A stretch of 64,000 bases of DNA from contig NZ_JAKZLB010000001.1 of the NCBI RefSeq assembly GCF_022808865.1, positions 372,001 through 436,000 of the forward strand. Direction: 5' to 3'. The stretch comes from Geothrix oryzisoli (GTDB lineage Bacteria > Acidobacteriota > Holophagae > Holophagales > Holophagaceae). The position numbers were made by a program, and so were the translations under genes. Below the pieces are notes generated by a model, which was not told the origin of the DNA, did no database searches, and worked only from the letters and a program-made list of their open reading frames with translations. Below, one piece after another: positions 1 through 9,256 of the stretch (position 1 is the stretch's first letter; each line of letters starts with the position of its first letter).

Positions 1-670
1 GGTACTTGCCGGACTTCACGGCCTCGTTGGAACAGGCGACGCCGTTGTAGGCGATGCCGGCGACGCGGGCCTTGTTCTTCTCGAGGTGCTCCAGCTCCAC
101 GAAGGAGATGGCGCCAGGGGTGGTGGCGACCGCGGTGACCACGGCCCCCGTGGAATCCTGGATCAGGACGTTCTTGCTGAAGTCCTGGTCGTGCAGGATC
201 ACCTTCTTCTGGACAGCGCGGGTGCCCGACGACTCGGGGCGGATCACGCGGACGATCTTCTGATCCTTGCCGCCGACTTCCTTCCAGTTGTTGATCTTGC
301 CCGTGAAGACCTGCTCGGCCTGCTGGGCGGTGAGGTTGCCCACGCCGACGCCCGGGTGGGCGATGAGGGTGAAGGGCTGGACCACGATGTTGTAGTTCTT
401 CACGCCGGCCTTGTCCTGATCGGGGGTGGCATAGACATCGGAGATGCCGATGTGGCAGCCGCCGCTGGTCACCTGGTTCAGGCCGGTCATCGACCCGCCA
501 CCGCTCACCGCGATCTGGACGCCGGGGTGGGCCTTCATGTAGTCATCGGCCGCCTTCTTGACGATGGGCCCCAGGGCGGTGGAACCCATGACGGTGACGG
601 TCTGGGCCTGGGCTGCCCCGGTCACGAGCAAGCCCGCCAGGATGGTCTGGGCCAGGAATCGGATCTTCAT
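1..670 (-). CDS. pstS: phosphate ABC transporter substrate-binding protein PstS (3' end outside window)
   Basis: Periplasmic phosphate-binding protein of the high-affinity PstSCAB importer. The first 223 residues are visible; the C-terminus lies beyond base 1. A Sec signal peptide ends at AQA (residues 20-22). The mature protein opens with the GSTALGP motif near residue 29, then SGGGSMTG and the phosphate-contacting ESSGTR loop, all typical of PstS-like solute-binding proteins. The ATG at 670 is preceded by a GGGAGAT Shine-Dalgarno. The gene reads away from the RNase E/G operon, and a Pho-box-like repeat lies 63-79 nt upstream of its start, which fits phosphate control. Related sulfate or molybdate binders are less likely given the SSGT motif. 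Confidence 0.9.
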   Translation of the reverse strand, partial: MKIRFLAQTILAGLLVTGAAQAQTVTVMGSTALGPIVKKAADDYMKAHPGVQIAVSGGGSMTGLNQVTSGGCHIGISDVYATPDQDKAGVKNYNIVVQPFTLIAHPGVGVGNLTAQQAEQVFTGKINNWKEVGGKDQKIVRVIRPESSGTRAVQKKVILHDQDFSKNVLIQDSTGAVVTAVATTPGAISFVELEHLEKNKARVAGIAYNGVACSNEAVKSGKY

Positions 671-732
671 GGGTATCTCCCTCAGATGCTTCCCATCCTG
701 GTGACCGGGGGTGAACGCCTCGGCGACTGGTT

Positions 733-749
733 GTGACATCGGTGTAACT
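733..749 (-). promoter_or_regulatory. candidate Pho box upstream of pstS
   Basis: On the minus strand this reads AGTTACACCGATGTCAC. The second half is a perfect TGTCAC half-site; the first half (AGTTAC) matches only partly, with an 11-bp period as in PhoB boxes. It sits 63-79 nt upstream of the pstS start, a reasonable activator position. The degenerate first half keeps confidence low. Confidence 0.35.
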
Positions 750-790
750 TCGGCCAACCCTGACGCCCAGGGCCCCAGGGCGCTCTTTGC

Positions 791-819
791 TTGCCCCTCC
801 GGAAATAAGTGGGTTTAAT
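791..819 (+). promoter_or_regulatory. sigma70-like promoter of the RNase E/G operon
   Basis: TTGCCC at 791-796 and TTTAAT at 814-819 are separated by 17 bp. This is the only convincing -35/-10 pair on the plus strand in the 351-bp gap 671-1021. A start site near 826 would give a leader of about 195 nt before the TTG start at 1022. Confidence 0.5.
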
Positions 820-825
820 GATTGA

Positions 826-1021
826 AGATCCTGTGGGCAGATCGAGGCATCGCCCTTTGCCCCCCAGGGATCGCGACCATCCCTTTTTTCCATCCCGGGT
901 GGCCGAAGCCAGGGCAGGGCCCCCTTCGGTTTCCCGACCTCCCATCCCGATATCCATCCCCATGCAAGGCCGCCGCGCACGCCCTGCGCCAGCCGCAGCC
1001 TGGGAACCCACAGGAGAATCC
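826..1021 (+). other. long 5' leader of the RNase E/G mRNA
   Basis: About 195 nt between the inferred transcription start and the coding start. An open frame runs through it, but the encoded residues are Arg/Pro-rich and unlike any RNase E/G N-terminus, so I treat it as untranslated. Long leaders that mediate autoregulation are known for enterobacterial rne; a similar role here is only an inference. Confidence 0.35.
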
Positions 1022-3232
1022 TTGAACCCCAAGAAAATCATGATGATCAATGCCACGGACCCGGAAGAGATCCGCGTGGCCACCCTGATCGACGGTGTGC
1101 TGTTCGATTACGACGTGGAATTCCTCCACAACGAGAAGATCAAGGGCAACCTCTACAAGGCCAAGGTCATGCGGGTGGACACCAGCCTGCAGGCCGCCTT
1201 CGTGCATTTCGGCGGCCAGAAGAACGGCTTCCTGCCGCTCGGTGAGCTGCCCCGGGACATGAGCGAAGGCCGCCGGGGCCGCATCCAGGAGATCCTCCAG
1301 CGGGACCAGGAGATCCTCGTCCAGGCCGTGCGCGAGGAACTGGGCTCCAAGGGCGCCATGATGACCGGCCAGATCAGTCTGGCGGGCCGCTACCTGGTGA
1401 TCACTCCCGGCAACCCCGTGAACGGCATCAGCCGCAAGATCGAGGGCACGGATGAGCGCCGCCACTTCAAGCAGCTCGTCGACACCCTTGAGATCCCCGA
1501 GGACATTGGCGTGATCGTCCGCACCGCCAGCCTCGGCGTCACCAAGGAGGACTTCCAGCGCGACCTGGAGTACCTGCTGGATACCTACAAGGAAGTGTTG
1601 AACCGCTACAAGCACCGGCAGGGCCCGGGCCTCGTCTGGCAAGAGGATGACGTCGTCACCCGCACCCTGCGCGACACGTTCAGCGCCGATGTGGAGGAAG
1701 TGCAGATCGACGACCTGGACACCTTCCACGCCGCCCAGTCCTTCTTCAAGCGCACCATGCCCCAGCACCTGGACGTGCTGAAGCACTACACCGGCAAGAA
1801 GCCCCTTTTCTCCCGCTTCCAGCTGGAGGAGCAGATCGACCGCATCTACGGCCGCAAGGTGCCGCTGCCCAGCGGCGGCGCCCTGGCGCTGGATCAGACC
1901 GAGGCCCTGGTGGCCATTGACGTGAACAGCGGCAAGACCTCCGGCGACGGCGTGGAGGACATGGCCTTCAAGACGAACATGGAGGCGGCCGAGGAAGTGG
2001 CCCGCCAGCTGCGCCTGCGCGATCTGGCCGGCCTCATCGCCATCGACTTCATCGACATGAAGCGCGAGTCCCACATCCGCTCCGTCCAGGACCGCCTGGT
2101 GGACTGCCTCAAGGCCGACAAGGCCCGCATGGAGGTCGGGAAGATCAACCGCTTCGGCGTGCTCGTCATGACCCGCCAGCGCATCCGCCCCAGCCTGCAG
2201 CACGTGAACCATGAGGCCTGCCCCACCTGCGCGGGCACCGGCAAGGTGAAGACCATGGAGGCCCTGGTGCTGTCCGTGGTGCGTCGCCTCCAGGGCATCC
2301 TGGCCAAGGGCGGCATCGGAGAGATCCGCGTGAAACTGGCCCCGGCCATTGCCACCGCCCTCCTGAACCAGAAGCGCCGCGATCTCTCCCTGATGGAAGA
2401 GCAGAGCGACGCGAAGGTCATCATCCAGGCCGATTGGTCCATGTCCTACGGCGAGATGTCGGCCGAGATCGAGCGGGCCGAGGAGGCTCCGGTGGAGAAG
2501 CCCACGCCCAAGCCTCACCGCGAGAAGGGCACTCCCGAGGACGAGACGGTGGTCCTGGGTGGCGACAGCCCCATCTCCTTCGACAAGGCGCTGGGTGTCC
2601 ATGGCGAAGGACCCAAGGAAACCAAGAAGGAAGCCTTCAAATACGACCGCCGGGACCTCCAGCGGGCGGCCCTGGATGAGCGGGAGCGCCTGCGTGCCCT
2701 GTTCGAGAGCGCCAAGCCCGAAGACGAGGACGAGGAAGAGGGTGCCGAGGCCGGCGGCGAAGAAGGCAAGGGTGACGGCGCCAAGCGCAAGCGCCGCCGC
2801 CGTCGTCGCAAGGGCGGCGCCGAGCGGAATGGCGAGGCTGCGGTCACGACCTCTGAAGATTCCACCTCCGAGCCCGCTCCCCGGCCGACGCCCCAGTACG
2901 AGGCTCAGCCCGAGCCTCCCAAGGCCACGCCGGATCTGGTCGCCAGCCTCCTGACGCCCAGCCCGCGGCCGAAGATTGGCGCTGCGCCGACGGCGGCTCC
3001 CGAACCGGCGGCTCCGGCCAAGCCCAAGCGCACGCCCCGCGCGAAGGTGCCCGCCACACCAGAGTCCGTGGCACCAGTGGCCCCGGTGGTCCCCGAACCA
3101 GCGGCCGAAGCCCCGGCCAAGAAGAAGGCCGCGCCCAAGGCCAAGGCCAAGAGCGCCGCCAAGGCGGAAGACGCTCCTGAAACCGCGCCCAAGCCCAAGG
3201 CCACCCGCGCCAAGAAGCCCAAGGCCGAGTAG
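1022..3232 (+). CDS. ribonuclease E/G family endoribonuclease
   Basis: Single-strand-specific endoribonuclease for mRNA decay and rRNA/tRNA processing, 736 aa. The N-terminal S1-type RNA-binding region is followed by the catalytic core with the metal-binding Asp pair: IDVNSGK (D300) and IDFIDM (D342). The zinc-link motif CPTC is at residues 400-403. The last ~230 residues are low-complexity, with a KRKRRRRRR block near residue 590 and a Pro/Ala/Lys-rich tail, resembling the scaffold/RNA-binding tail of RNase E more than the short RNase G. The TTG at 1022 has AGGAG at 1012-1016 with 5-nt spacing; an ATG at 1040 is the alternative. First gene of an operon with the ZIP transporter (6-nt gap) and lptD (6-nt gap). 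Confidence 0.93.
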   Translation: MNPKKIMMINATDPEEIRVATLIDGVLFDYDVEFLHNEKIKGNLYKAKVMRVDTSLQAAFVHFGGQKNGFLPLGELPRDMSEGRRGRIQEILQRDQEILVQAVREELGSKGAMMTGQISLAGRYLVITPGNPVNGISRKIEGTDERRHFKQLVDTLEIPEDIGVIVRTASLGVTKEDFQRDLEYLLDTYKEVLNRYKHRQGPGLVWQEDDVVTRTLRDTFSADVEEVQIDDLDTFHAAQSFFKRTMPQHLDVLKHYTGKKPLFSRFQLEEQIDRIYGRKVPLPSGGALALDQTEALVAIDVNSGKTSGDGVEDMAFKTNMEAAEEVARQLRLRDLAGLIAIDFIDMKRESHIRSVQDRLVDCLKADKARMEVGKINRFGVLVMTRQRIRPSLQHVNHEACPTCAGTGKVKTMEALVLSVVRRLQGILAKGGIGEIRVKLAPAIATALLNQKRRDLSLMEEQSDAKVIIQADWSMSYGEMSAEIERAEEAPVEKPTPKPHREKGTPEDETVVLGGDSPISFDKALGVHGEGPKETKKEAFKYDRRDLQRAALDERERLRALFESAKPEDEDEEEGAEAGGEEGKGDGAKRKRRRRRRKGGAERNGEAAVTTSEDSTSEPAPRPTPQYEAQPEPPKATPDLVASLLTPSPRPKIGAAPTAAPEPAAPAKPKRTPRAKVPATPESVAPVAPVVPEPAAEAPAKKKAAPKAKAKSAAKAEDAPETAPKPKATRAKKPKAE

Positions 3233-3238
3233 CCGATC

Positions 3239-3961
3239 ATGTCCATCTACTGGCTGGCCCCTCTCGCGTCTCTGGCCACCCTCCTGGGCGGCTGGGGCGT
3301 GGTGCGGTTCCTCCAGGGCCGGGCCCAGTTCATGCGCCTGCTTTCGGGTGTGGCCGCAGGCTACCTGCTCTCGGTCACCCTGGTCCGCATCATCCCGGAA
3401 TGCATGGAGGCCAGGGGTGGCGAGGGCAATGCCCTCTGGGTCCTCGCGGGCTACCTCCTGGTCCACGTCATGGAGCACGGCATCACGCTTCATTTCCACT
3501 ACGGCGAAGAGACCCACAAGGACGGTTCCCCGCTCAGCGGGGTGCTCGCGCTGGTGGGCCTTTCCCTGCACAGCCTCATGGATGGCGTGGCCATCGCCGC
3601 GGCCCTGGCCACCCACAGCAACCTGGGACCCCTGGTGGTGCTGGGCATCCTGTTCCACCGCATCCCGGAAGGCGGCACCATCGCCTCGATCTTCCTGGTG
3701 CGGGGCTTCGGGAACCGGGGCGCACTCCTGGCTGCCGGAACCCTGGCTCTGGCGGCCCTGGTGGGCGCGGCCGGACAGTCCATGCTGGGCCTTCCCACGG
3801 GCCCCGTCCTGGGCCTCACCGCGGGCCTGGCGCTCTACGTGGCCAGTTCGGACCTGCTGCCGGAAGTGCAGAAGGTCTCCGGACTGCGCAGCACGGTGGC
3901 GCTCCTGGGCGGGGTCGGGATCTTCCTCGTCAGCGCGCGGCTGCTGCCGCACCAGCACTGA
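3239..3961 (+). CDS. ZIP-family divalent metal transporter
   Basis: Inner-membrane metal (probably zinc) transporter, 240 aa, with about eight hydrophobic segments. The two signature metal-site motifs are present: HSLMDG (H111) in the fourth helix and HRIPEG (H140) in the fifth. A short His-containing loop (HFHYGEETH, near residues 84-92) lies before them, as in many ZIPs. It begins 6 nt after the RNase E/G stop and ends 6 nt before lptD, so it is co-transcribed with both. Metal preference cannot be read from the sequence. Confidence 0.9.
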   Translation: MSIYWLAPLASLATLLGGWGVVRFLQGRAQFMRLLSGVAAGYLLSVTLVRIIPECMEARGGEGNALWVLAGYLLVHVMEHGITLHFHYGEETHKDGSPLSGVLALVGLSLHSLMDGVAIAAALATHSNLGPLVVLGILFHRIPEGGTIASIFLVRGFGNRGALLAAGTLALAALVGAAGQSMLGLPTGPVLGLTAGLALYVASSDLLPEVQKVSGLRSTVALLGGVGIFLVSARLLPHQH

Positions 3962-3967
3962 CCCCCG

Positions 3968-6280
3968 ATGGCCATCCCCGGGAGGTCCCGAGGCCTGCTG
4001 CTGGGCGCCCTGTCGGCCCTGCTGGCGGCCCAGGGCCTGCCCGACATTCCCCATCCGGCTCCGCTCGAGGCGCCCACGCCTGCCGAGCTGCTGCCCCTCC
4101 GCCCCTTCCAGGTGGAGCGGGGGCCCGGGCTGTCCCGGGTGCCCTTCGATTACCGGGGTGAGGGCGTCTTCGAAAAGGGGGATGTCTGGATCCTGGAGCA
4201 GGGCGCCATCCAGTCCGAGGGTCTGCTGCTCCTGGCGGACCGCATCGAGTACCACATCACCGATGGCCGCCTGGTGGCAGAGGGGCACATCCGACTGGAG
4301 GGGCCGGCGCTCCGCCTCCGCGGTGAACGCCTGCAGATGGATTGGGAGCGGCGGTCAGGCGAGGCCTGGGCGCTCCAGATGGACCTGCCGCCGAGTTGGA
4401 CCTTGCGCTCCAGCCATGTCGCTTTTACTACGCTGCGCACCTGGGTCTTCGACGCCGTGGAGCTCAGCCCCTGCCCGGAAGAGCGGCCGGGCTGGAAGGC
4501 GCGGCTCTCCTCCCTGAAGGTGGACCTCGACGGCTTCGCCAGCATGTGGAATGCGCGGGTGCTGCTGGGGGCGGTCCCGATCTACTACGTGCCGTACGCC
4601 TTGTATCCGGCCCAGGCGGAGCGGACTTCCGGCCTGCTGCCTCCCAAGATAGGGATGTCCAGCTCCTTCGGCACCAACCTGGGACTTTCCTACTACCAGG
4701 TCCTGGGCGACTCGGCTGACGCCACCTTGGCGCCCGAGTACTACACCAAGGAAGGAGTCCTCTGGGGCGGGGAGGCGCGGTGGCACCCGGATCTGACCCA
4801 CGAGGGCAGTTTCTCGGGCCAGACCATCCACCAGCAGAGCCTCGACACCCGTCGCTACCGCTATTCCCTCAAGGAGGTGTGGCAGCGCGAAGACGGCTGG
4901 CAGCTCACGGCGGACGTGAACCAGGCGTCGGACAACCTGGTGGACGCTGATTTCGGCAAGGGCATCGGGTACCTGGGCTCCACCAGCTTCGATTCCGCCC
5001 TCTACCTGGGCCGCACCTACACCTTCGGGAGCCTCAACCTCTCGGCGGCCGAGCAGCGCAGCTTCTTCTACACCAAGGACCAGGGCGACCCCTTCTACAG
5101 CCCGGACTTCCCGGCTTCGCTCCGGCGGCAGACTCTGCCCCAGGCCGAGTTCCGCTTCTTCCCCGTCCCGCTGCTGGGCCCGCTGTATCTCGATGGCGGC
5201 ATCCGCCTGGGCCGCTTCGCCTACCGGGTCGAGGGCAGCGCCACGACCTCGAGCCAGACCTATGCCTGGGATCGGCAGGACGCGAACACCCGCATCCACG
5301 GACGCCTTGGGCAGTGGGGCCCCTTCCGGGCGGACTTCGAGGCCATGGGACGGGCCACCCACTACAGCGCGAGCCTGGGGTCCGCGGTGTTCGATCCGAT
5401 GGGCGGGGAAACGGACACGGCGGTGAATCCCGCGACCAGCCCCTTCCAGGTGGATGGCGCCGCGGCCACGCGCTTTCTCGCCTCTGAGCACCTGCGGCTG
5501 TCCGGTCCCCAGGTGGGCCGGACCTTCAAGGAGGTCTCGATCCTCGGCTACCAGGGCGAGCTCAAGCATGTGGCCGAACCCTATTTCGGCTGGACCCAGA
5601 CCAGCCTGTACGGCGAGGCCGGCAGGCTGCCGCGCTTCGATACCGTGGACTCCTTTCCCGGCGTGAACGAGAGCGCCTCCGGCGAGCGGAGTTTCGAACT
5701 GGGCCTCAAGCAGCACCTCCTCGGACGGCCCGGCGCCGGTTCCGGGTTCGCGGACATGGCCCGCCTGCGCATCGCCACCCGCTACCACTCGTCCCCCATC
5801 ATCCTCAGCGACGGCCGCTACAAGAAGGGCTGGTCCAGCGTGGATACCGACCTGGACGTGGAGCCCGACGAGCGGCTGCGGATCAGCCTCCGCCGCTCCT
5901 CGGACCTGGGGGCCGGCGGCTCGGACAACGCCCTGAGCATGGACGTGAAGGCCAAGAACGGCAGCCACTTCAACCTGGCCTACTTCTCCACCGGCATCAA
6001 CCGGTTCCTGGTGCGCCAGAAGGGCCTGCAGGTGGGCGGGGTCCAGCGCATCTGGGACGACCGCCTGCGCCTGGAGTTCAGCGCCAACTACGATTTCCAC
6101 ATGAGCGGCTTCGCCTCCAGCCAGGTGGCCCTGGCCTATGTCGAGCCCTGCGTGGCCTACGTGCTGAAATACACCCATGTGGCCCTGAACACGAACCTCG
6201 TCTCGGGGGGGCGGGAGGATCGAGTCGACCTGACCCTGACCCTGCGCGGACTGGGGGATCTCTTCAGCTTCCGGCGCTGA
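3968..6280 (+). CDS. lptD: LPS-assembly outer-membrane protein LptD
   Basis: Outer-membrane translocon that inserts lipopolysaccharide, 770 aa, close to the usual LptD length. After a signal peptide (about residues 1-21) comes an OstA/LptA-like beta-jellyroll (about 50-150, with repeated LADRIEYHITDGRLVAEG-type strands). The large C-terminal beta-barrel region then runs from about residue 190, with many alternating aromatic strands and the conserved PIYYVPY stretch near residue 205. The C-terminus ends in an amphipathic strand with Phe close to the end. Together with kdsB and gmhB in this window it supports a KDO/heptose-containing LPS. It converges on alr with a 9-nt gap. Confidence 0.9.
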   Translation: MAIPGRSRGLLLGALSALLAAQGLPDIPHPAPLEAPTPAELLPLRPFQVERGPGLSRVPFDYRGEGVFEKGDVWILEQGAIQSEGLLLLADRIEYHITDGRLVAEGHIRLEGPALRLRGERLQMDWERRSGEAWALQMDLPPSWTLRSSHVAFTTLRTWVFDAVELSPCPEERPGWKARLSSLKVDLDGFASMWNARVLLGAVPIYYVPYALYPAQAERTSGLLPPKIGMSSSFGTNLGLSYYQVLGDSADATLAPEYYTKEGVLWGGEARWHPDLTHEGSFSGQTIHQQSLDTRRYRYSLKEVWQREDGWQLTADVNQASDNLVDADFGKGIGYLGSTSFDSALYLGRTYTFGSLNLSAAEQRSFFYTKDQGDPFYSPDFPASLRRQTLPQAEFRFFPVPLLGPLYLDGGIRLGRFAYRVEGSATTSSQTYAWDRQDANTRIHGRLGQWGPFRADFEAMGRATHYSASLGSAVFDPMGGETDTAVNPATSPFQVDGAAATRFLASEHLRLSGPQVGRTFKEVSILGYQGELKHVAEPYFGWTQTSLYGEAGRLPRFDTVDSFPGVNESASGERSFELGLKQHLLGRPGAGSGFADMARLRIATRYHSSPIILSDGRYKKGWSSVDTDLDVEPDERLRISLRRSSDLGAGGSDNALSMDVKAKNGSHFNLAYFSTGINRFLVRQKGLQVGGVQRIWDDRLRLEFSANYDFHMSGFASSQVALAYVEPCVAYVLKYTHVALNTNLVSGGREDRVDLTLTLRGLGDLFSFRR

Positions 6281-6289
6281 AGGCGGTGG

Positions 6290-7429
6290 TCACGGCGAAA
6301 ACCGGCGGGTGATCCGGCGGTGGAGGGCGCAGGTCAGCTCGTAGGGGATGGTGCCGAGCACCTGGGCCAGGCGCTCCAGGCTGTGCGGCGCGGCCGGGTC
6401 CGAACTGTAGAGGGTCATGGGCTCTCCCGGCACCACGGGCACGTCCAGGGGCAGGGCCACCGTGAGGTAGTCCATGGAGATGCGGCCCACCACGGGGAAG
6501 GTCCGCCCCCGGAAGCCCACCACCCCGCGGTTGCCAAGATCGCGGCGATAGCCGTCGGCGTAGCCGCAGGTCAGGGTGGCGATCTGGAGGGGGTGGGGCG
6601 CCACGAAGGTGCGGCCGTAGCCCACGGTAGTGCCCGCCGGCATGGCCTTCACCCGGGCCACCTCGGCCACCAGCTCCAGCGCGGGCTCCAGGCCGAGGAC
6701 ATGGCCTTCGGCCAGCAGGGTGAGCCCGTACAGGGCCAGACCCGGCCGTGCGTGGGTGTCCTGGTCCAGCAGGCCGCGCAGGCAGGCGTCGCTGTTCCCG
6801 TGGTGGCGCTGGGTCGGATGGATGCCCGCGTCCGCCAGCTGCGCGAGGCAGGCATCGAAGACGCGGCGCTGGCGCTGGGCGAAGCCCGGATCCGGGTCGT
6901 CCGCCGTGGCGAAGTGGGCCATGGCCCCCTCGAGCCAGGGCGACAGGCGCTGGAGCTGGGGAAGGTGCTCCCCGAGCTCCGATGGGAGCAGACCGAAGCG
7001 GCCCATGCCCGTGTCCAGCTTCAAGTGGAGCCGGACGGGGTGCTGAGGCAGGAGGCGGGCGTAGTCGTCGAGGTGTTCCGGCCCGACCAGGGCGATGGTG
7101 AGGTTCTCGGCGCTGGCGGCGGGGAGGGCCTCGGGCCGCAGGCCGCCCAGCACGAGGATCGGGCACTCGATGCCACCCCGACGGAGTTCCAGGCCCTCCT
7201 CGAGGTTGGACACAGCCAGGCCGTGGACGCCCGCTTCCTCCAGGGCCCGCCCCACCGGCACGGCGCCATGCCCGTAGGCATTGGCCTTCACCACGCCCCA
7301 GATGCCCCGGCCCCCCGCCGCCGCCCGGATGCGATCCAGGTTGCGCGCGATGCGGCCCAGGTCCACCTCCGCCCGCAGGGCACGACCCTCCGGGTGCCGC
7401 TTCAGGGGTTCGAGATTCTGCTCATTCAC
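6290..7429 (-). CDS. alr: alanine racemase
   Basis: PLP-dependent interconversion of L- and D-alanine for peptidoglycan, 379 aa, normal length. The PLP lysine lies in VVKANAYGHG near residue 45 and the second catalytic base in the CGYADGYRRDLGNRG segment near residue 270; the family motif GRISMDY is near residue 311. The GTG at 7429 is chosen because it overlaps the trxB stop (GTGA), is followed by a normal Alr N-terminus, and the longer upstream frame is an out-of-phase reading of trxB. Last gene of kdsB-trxB-alr. Confidence 0.93.
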   Translation of the reverse strand: MNEQNLEPLKRHPEGRALRAEVDLGRIARNLDRIRAAAGGRGIWGVVKANAYGHGAVPVGRALEEAGVHGLAVSNLEEGLELRRGGIECPILVLGGLRPEALPAASAENLTIALVGPEHLDDYARLLPQHPVRLHLKLDTGMGRFGLLPSELGEHLPQLQRLSPWLEGAMAHFATADDPDPGFAQRQRRVFDACLAQLADAGIHPTQRHHGNSDACLRGLLDQDTHARPGLALYGLTLLAEGHVLGLEPALELVAEVARVKAMPAGTTVGYGRTFVAPHPLQIATLTCGYADGYRRDLGNRGVVGFRGRTFPVVGRISMDYLTVALPLDVPVVPGEPMTLYSSDPAAPHSLERLAQVLGTIPYELTCALHRRITRRFSP

Positions 7430-8394
7430 TCCGCGAGGCCCTGCTCGACCAGCCAGCGCTCGGCGTCGATGGCGGCCATGCATCCGCTACCCGCGGCCGT
7501 GATGGCCTGCCGGTAGACGTGGTCCTGCACATCGCCGCAGGCGAAGACCCCGGCAAGGGCCGTGCGGGTAGAGCCCTTCTCCACCTGGAGGTAGCCGGTC
7601 TCGTCCATGGCCAGTTGGCCCTTGAAGAGGCCGGTGTTGGGCTGGTGGCCGATGGCCACGAACAGCCCCTCCACCGGCAGCTCGGACTCGCTGCCATCCA
7701 CGGTGTCCTTCAGCTTCAGGGCGCGGATCTTCTCGACTTTCTCGCCCATGGGGGTCTCGTGGGTGGCCGTGAGCACATCCAGCACGGTCTTGTTCCAGAC
7801 CGGATGGATCTTCTCGTTCTTGAGCGCGCGGTCCTGCATGGCCTTCGAGGCGCGGAGCTTGTCGCGGCGATGGATGAGATGGACTTTCGTGGCGAACTTG
7901 GTGAGGAAGGTGGCCTCCTCGATGGCCGTGTCGCCGCCGCCCACCACGGCAATCTCCTTGCCGCGGAAGAAGAAGCCATCGCAGGTGGCGCAGGCGCTGA
8001 CGCCGCCGCCGGACCGGGAGAGCTGCTCGTCCTTGCTGATGCCCAGCCACTTGGCCGAGGCGCCGGTGGCGATGATGACGGCATCCGCCGTGTACTCGCC
8101 CTTGTCCGTGGTCAGCTTGAAGGGGCGGTCCTGAAGATCAGCCTTGAGGACGGTCTCGGACTTGATGATGGTGCCGAAGCGGAGCACCTGCTCGCGCATC
8201 TCATCCATCAGGGCCGGCCCGGCGATGCCCTGGCGGAAGCCCGGGAAGTTCTCCACCTCGGTGGTGATGGTGAGCTGGCCGCCGGGCTGGACGCCTTCGA
8301 AGACCAGGGGAGCCAGGTTCGCGCGAGAGGCGTATAGCGCCGCTGTGTAGCCTGCGGGGCCGGTTCCGATCACGACGACTTTATGGTGGCTCAC
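7426..8394 (-). CDS. trxB: thioredoxin-disulfide reductase
   Basis: FAD/NADPH flavoenzyme reducing thioredoxin, 322 aa. The N-terminal FAD motif GTGPAG is at about residues 10-15, the redox-active disulfide is in CATCDG near residue 140, and the NADPH Rossmann motif GGGDTAIEEA lies near 160, followed by HRRDKLRA for the 2'-phosphate. The C-terminal FAD motif GVFACGDVQD is present. The GTG at 8394 has AGGAGAA 5 nt upstream. Its stop overlaps the alr start, so the two are translationally coupled. Confidence 0.95.
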   Translation of the reverse strand: MSHHKVVVIGTGPAGYTAALYASRANLAPLVFEGVQPGGQLTITTEVENFPGFRQGIAGPALMDEMREQVLRFGTIIKSETVLKADLQDRPFKLTTDKGEYTADAVIIATGASAKWLGISKDEQLSRSGGGVSACATCDGFFFRGKEIAVVGGGDTAIEEATFLTKFATKVHLIHRRDKLRASKAMQDRALKNEKIHPVWNKTVLDVLTATHETPMGEKVEKIRALKLKDTVDGSESELPVEGLFVAIGHQPNTGLFKGQLAMDETGYLQVEKGSTRTALAGVFACGDVQDHVYRQAITAAGSGCMAAIDAERWLVEQGLAE

Positions 8395-8437
8395 GGGATT
8401 CTCCTGGCAAGGAACGGGCGTTGGCCTCGAGCAGAGT

Positions 8438-9223
8438 CTACCGCGCCAGTCCCCGCTCCCGCAGCAGGGCTTCGGCCGCGGGGACATCCGACGGCACATC
8501 CACACCCAGGCTCAGGAAGGGGGTATCCGCCACGCCGATGGGGATGCCCGCGGCCAGGGCCCGCAGCTGCTCCAGCATTTCGAACTGCTCGAGGGGATGG
8601 GGTGCCAGTCGGGTGAAAGCCTTGAGCGTCTCCGGCCGGTAGGCGTAAAGCCCCAGGTGGCGCTTGAAGTGGGCCAGCTGCTCCGGCTTCATCCAGGGCC
8701 GGAAATCCGGCTCGAAGATGGTGCTGCTGCGCAGATAGGGGATGGGGCTGCGGCTGAAATAGAGGGCCCGACGGTGGTCATCCACCACCACCTTCACGGC
8801 ATTGGGATTGAACAGCTCGTCCGCGTGGGCGAAGGGGCAGGCGGCCGTGCCCATGGGCAGGTCCGGCTGGTCGCGCATGAGCGCCACCACGGCGGCGACG
8901 GTCTCGGGGTGCATGGCGGGTTCGTCGCCCTGGATGTTCAGCACACAGTCGAAAGGTTCACCCACGGCCTCCAGGGCCGCCGCCGTGCGATCCGTGCCGG
9001 AGGGCAGGGCGGGATCCGTCAGTACGGCCTCGCCGCCGAATCCACGCACCACCTGGGCGATGCGGTCGTCATCGGTGGCCACCACCACCCGGTCCACTCC
9101 CTCGGCGCGGCGGGCCGCCTCGAAGACCCACTGGATCATGGGTTTCCCGGCGATGAGGGCCAAGGGCTTGCCGGGGAAGCGGGAGGCCTGGAAACGGGAG
9201 GGGAGGACGGCAAGGGTACGCAT
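8438..9223 (-). CDS. kdsB: 3-deoxy-manno-octulosonate cytidylyltransferase
   Basis: Activates KDO to CMP-KDO for the LPS inner core, 261 aa. The N-terminal nucleotide-binding signature is present (LPSRFQASRFPGKPL), as are the LNIQGDEP motif near residue 100 and the SRSPIPYLR motif. The ATG at 9223 is preferred over the adjacent in-frame GTG at 9226. It is divergent from the chemosensory operon across 176 bp and is probably the promoter-proximal gene of kdsB-trxB-alr (43-nt gap to trxB). Confidence 0.93.
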   Translation of the reverse strand: MRTLAVLPSRFQASRFPGKPLALIAGKPMIQWVFEAARRAEGVDRVVVATDDDRIAQVVRGFGGEAVLTDPALPSGTDRTAAALEAVGEPFDCVLNIQGDEPAMHPETVAAVVALMRDQPDLPMGTAACPFAHADELFNPNAVKVVVDDHRRALYFSRSPIPYLRSSTIFEPDFRPWMKPEQLAHFKRHLGLYAYRPETLKAFTRLAPHPLEQFEMLEQLRALAAGIPIGVADTPFLSLGVDVPSDVPAAEALLRERGLAR

Positions 9224-9256
9224 CACGACAGTTTAAGCGCCTTGGAGGCTGTCGCT

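Noticed and set aside
815-4288. 1157-codon open frame on the minus strand opposite RNase E/G, the ZIP transporter and lptD
   Set aside because: Antisense shadow caused by high GC3; His/Gly/Leu/Asp-rich composition with no family pattern, while the plus strand encodes three recognisable proteins.
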